From an uncultured Emergencia sp. (GTDB lineage Bacteria; Bacillota; Clostridia; Peptostreptococcales; Anaerovoracaceae), in assembly GCA_937997955.1 (NCBI GenBank), contig CALLDR010000099.1:1-7038 (forward strand): 7,038 nucleotides of DNA, read 5' to 3'. The translations under genes were made by a program, and so were the position numbers. The notes beneath the pieces were generated by a model. The model had not been told where the DNA came from. It saw only the letters and a list, made by a program, of their open reading frames with translations, and ran no database searches. Positions within the stretch are counted from its first letter, which is position 1. Every line of letters begins with the position of its first letter. Below are positions 5,895 to 7,038 of this stretch, piece after piece.

Positions 5895-7038
5895 ATGAAA
5901 AAACCCATTCCTATTGGACAAGAGGATTTGAAAAGAATCATTGACAGAGGGTCATATTATGTAGATAAAACATTGATGATCAAAGAACTATTAGATGGAA
6001 ATGCTGGCGTGACCCTGTTCACCCGGCCGCGCCGTTTCGGCAAGACCCTGAACCAGAGCATGTTCCGGCGGTTCTTTGAAGATGAACGGAAGCCGGATGG
6101 CAGTAAAATAGACAATGGCTATATCTTTGATGCTCTTGCCATATCCAAATGCGGCGAAGTTTATCTGCAGCACCAGCAGCAGTATCCGGTCATCAATTTG
6201 TCTCTGAAATCGGGGAAACAGCCAGATTTCGATTTGGCGTATGAAATGCTGAGAAAGGAGATCATCAGAGAGTTTGAGCGCCATAGCTACGCTTTGGAGT
6301 GCTCCTCCTTGACGGAACAGGAGAGAACCGCGTTTCAGTCTGTTTTGCAGGGGAAGAAAGACCGGGAGCTGTATGCCGACGGATTGAAGACCCTGTCCAG
6401 ATGCCTGGAAAAATACCACGGTCACAAATGCATCATCCTCATCGACGAATACGACGTACCACTGGAAAACGCCTGGTTCGCCGGCTTCTATGACGAGATG
6501 ATCGGCTTCATCCGTTCCCTCTTTGAGTCGGCCTTAAAGACCAACGACAGCCTGGAATTCGCCGTCATTACCGGATGTCTGAGGATCAGCCGGGAGAGCA
6601 TCTTCACCGGGCTGAACAATCTGAAGATCAATTCTGTCCTGCAGGCGAGCTATGGCGACGCCTTCGGGTTTACGGAGACAGAAGTAAAAGATATGCTGAA
6701 CTACTACGGCTTAGATGACAAGTTTTCAGAAGTAAAACGATGGTATGACGGCTATCGCTTTGGAAAAAAAGAAATCTACAACCCGTGGAGCATTATCAAT
6801 TACGTAGATGATATGAACCGGGATCCAGAAATGATACCATGCGCCTACTGGTCCAACACCTCTTCCAACAGCATTATCCGTGAGCTGGTAGAGGAAGCGG
6901 ACGAGGAAACCAGAGGAGAGATTGAGCAACTGATCGCGGGGGAAACTCTGGAGAAGCCGATACACGAGAATATCACCTACGGAGACATCCACGAGTCCAA
7001 GGACAACCTGTGGAACTTCCTGTATTTCACCGGGTATC
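5895..7038 (+). CDS. AAA-ATPase-like protein, PD-(D/E)XK-associated family (3' end outside window)
   Basis: The frame is open for 381 codons to the window edge without a stop. It matches the AAA-ATPase_like family (PF09820): YYVDKT at 21-26, a Walker A-like loop TRPRRFGKT at 43-51 (K50, T51), a Walker B strand ending IDEYD at 183-187, TGCLRISRESIFTGLNN starting at 226, a FGFTETEV segment after it, WYDGYRFG at 283-290, YNPWS at 295-299 and YWSNTSSNS at 318-326. All are family hallmarks. Members normally continue into a PD-(D/E)XK nuclease-like domain (PF08011), which would lie beyond the window. The family is known for many copies per genome in gut bacteria and has no settled function; a nuclease role is inferred from the usual C-terminal domain. 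The gene has its own promoter and follows the gene 2 terminator, so it is not part of that transcript. Composition jumps near codon 36, from 18 G or C of 60 (5941-6000) to 39 of 60 (6001-6060), then drops to 21 of 60 at 6721-6780, a patchwork. Confidence 0.92.
   Translation, partial: MKKPIPIGQEDLKRIIDRGSYYVDKTLMIKELLDGNAGVTLFTRPRRFGKTLNQSMFRRFFEDERKPDGSKIDNGYIFDALAISKCGEVYLQHQQQYPVINLSLKSGKQPDFDLAYEMLRKEIIREFERHSYALECSSLTEQERTAFQSVLQGKKDRELYADGLKTLSRCLEKYHGHKCIILIDEYDVPLENAWFAGFYDEMIGFIRSLFESALKTNDSLEFAVITGCLRISRESIFTGLNNLKINSVLQASYGDAFGFTETEVKDMLNYYGLDDKFSEVKRWYDGYRFGKKEIYNPWSIINYVDDMNRDPEMIPCAYWSNTSSNSIIRELVEEADEETRGEIEQLIAGETLEKPIHENITYGDIHESKDNLWNFLYFTGY

Overview
The window looks like a piece of chromosome from a Gram-positive anaerobe of the class Clostridia, probably a gut or oral commensal. 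The evidence is two secreted proteins with Sec signal peptides, strong AGGAG-type ribosome binding sites, a TTG start, BspA-type leucine-rich repeats, two DUF4430 (transcobalamin-like) domains, and a basic fibronectin-III-like C-terminal module of a kind I associate with Clostridia surface proteins. The taxonomic call is inference from protein style, not from a marker gene. All genes read left to right.

Layout: bases 1-55 are probably the tail of an upstream gene, closed by a strong intrinsic terminator (56-83). Bases 84-217 form a leader with a candidate promoter and several mutually exclusive hairpins. Gene 1 (218-841) encodes a small secreted DUF4430-like protein of 207 residues. A terminator (847-880) separates it from gene 2 (918-5525), a 1535-residue multidomain surface protein with a TTG start. 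Its order is signal peptide, BspA-type repeats, two cadherin/Ig-like repeats, a large beta-rich domain, a cadherin-like beta-sandwich, a DUF4430 domain, an all-beta module and an FN3-like end. Gene 2 is closed by a strong terminator (5551-5598). Bases 5599-5894 have no gene but carry a GC-rich hairpin, two interleaved inverted repeats and a good sigma-A-type promoter. Gene 3 (5895 to the window end, incomplete) encodes an AAA-ATPase-like protein of the group that normally ends in a PD-(D/E)XK nuclease-like domain.

Genes 1 and 2 probably work together. Both are exported and both carry the fold family related to the C-terminal domain of transcobalamin, so a shared role in binding a small ligand at the cell surface, perhaps a corrinoid, is the best hypothesis. 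It is not proven, and I see no classical cobalamin riboswitch. Gene 3 has its own promoter and looks unrelated.

The most unusual feature is mosaic base composition inside genes. Gene 2 switches abruptly from AT-rich to GC-rich at about base 4527, exactly at a domain boundary, and gene 3 does the same near base 6000. Both suggest recombination with donors of different composition.
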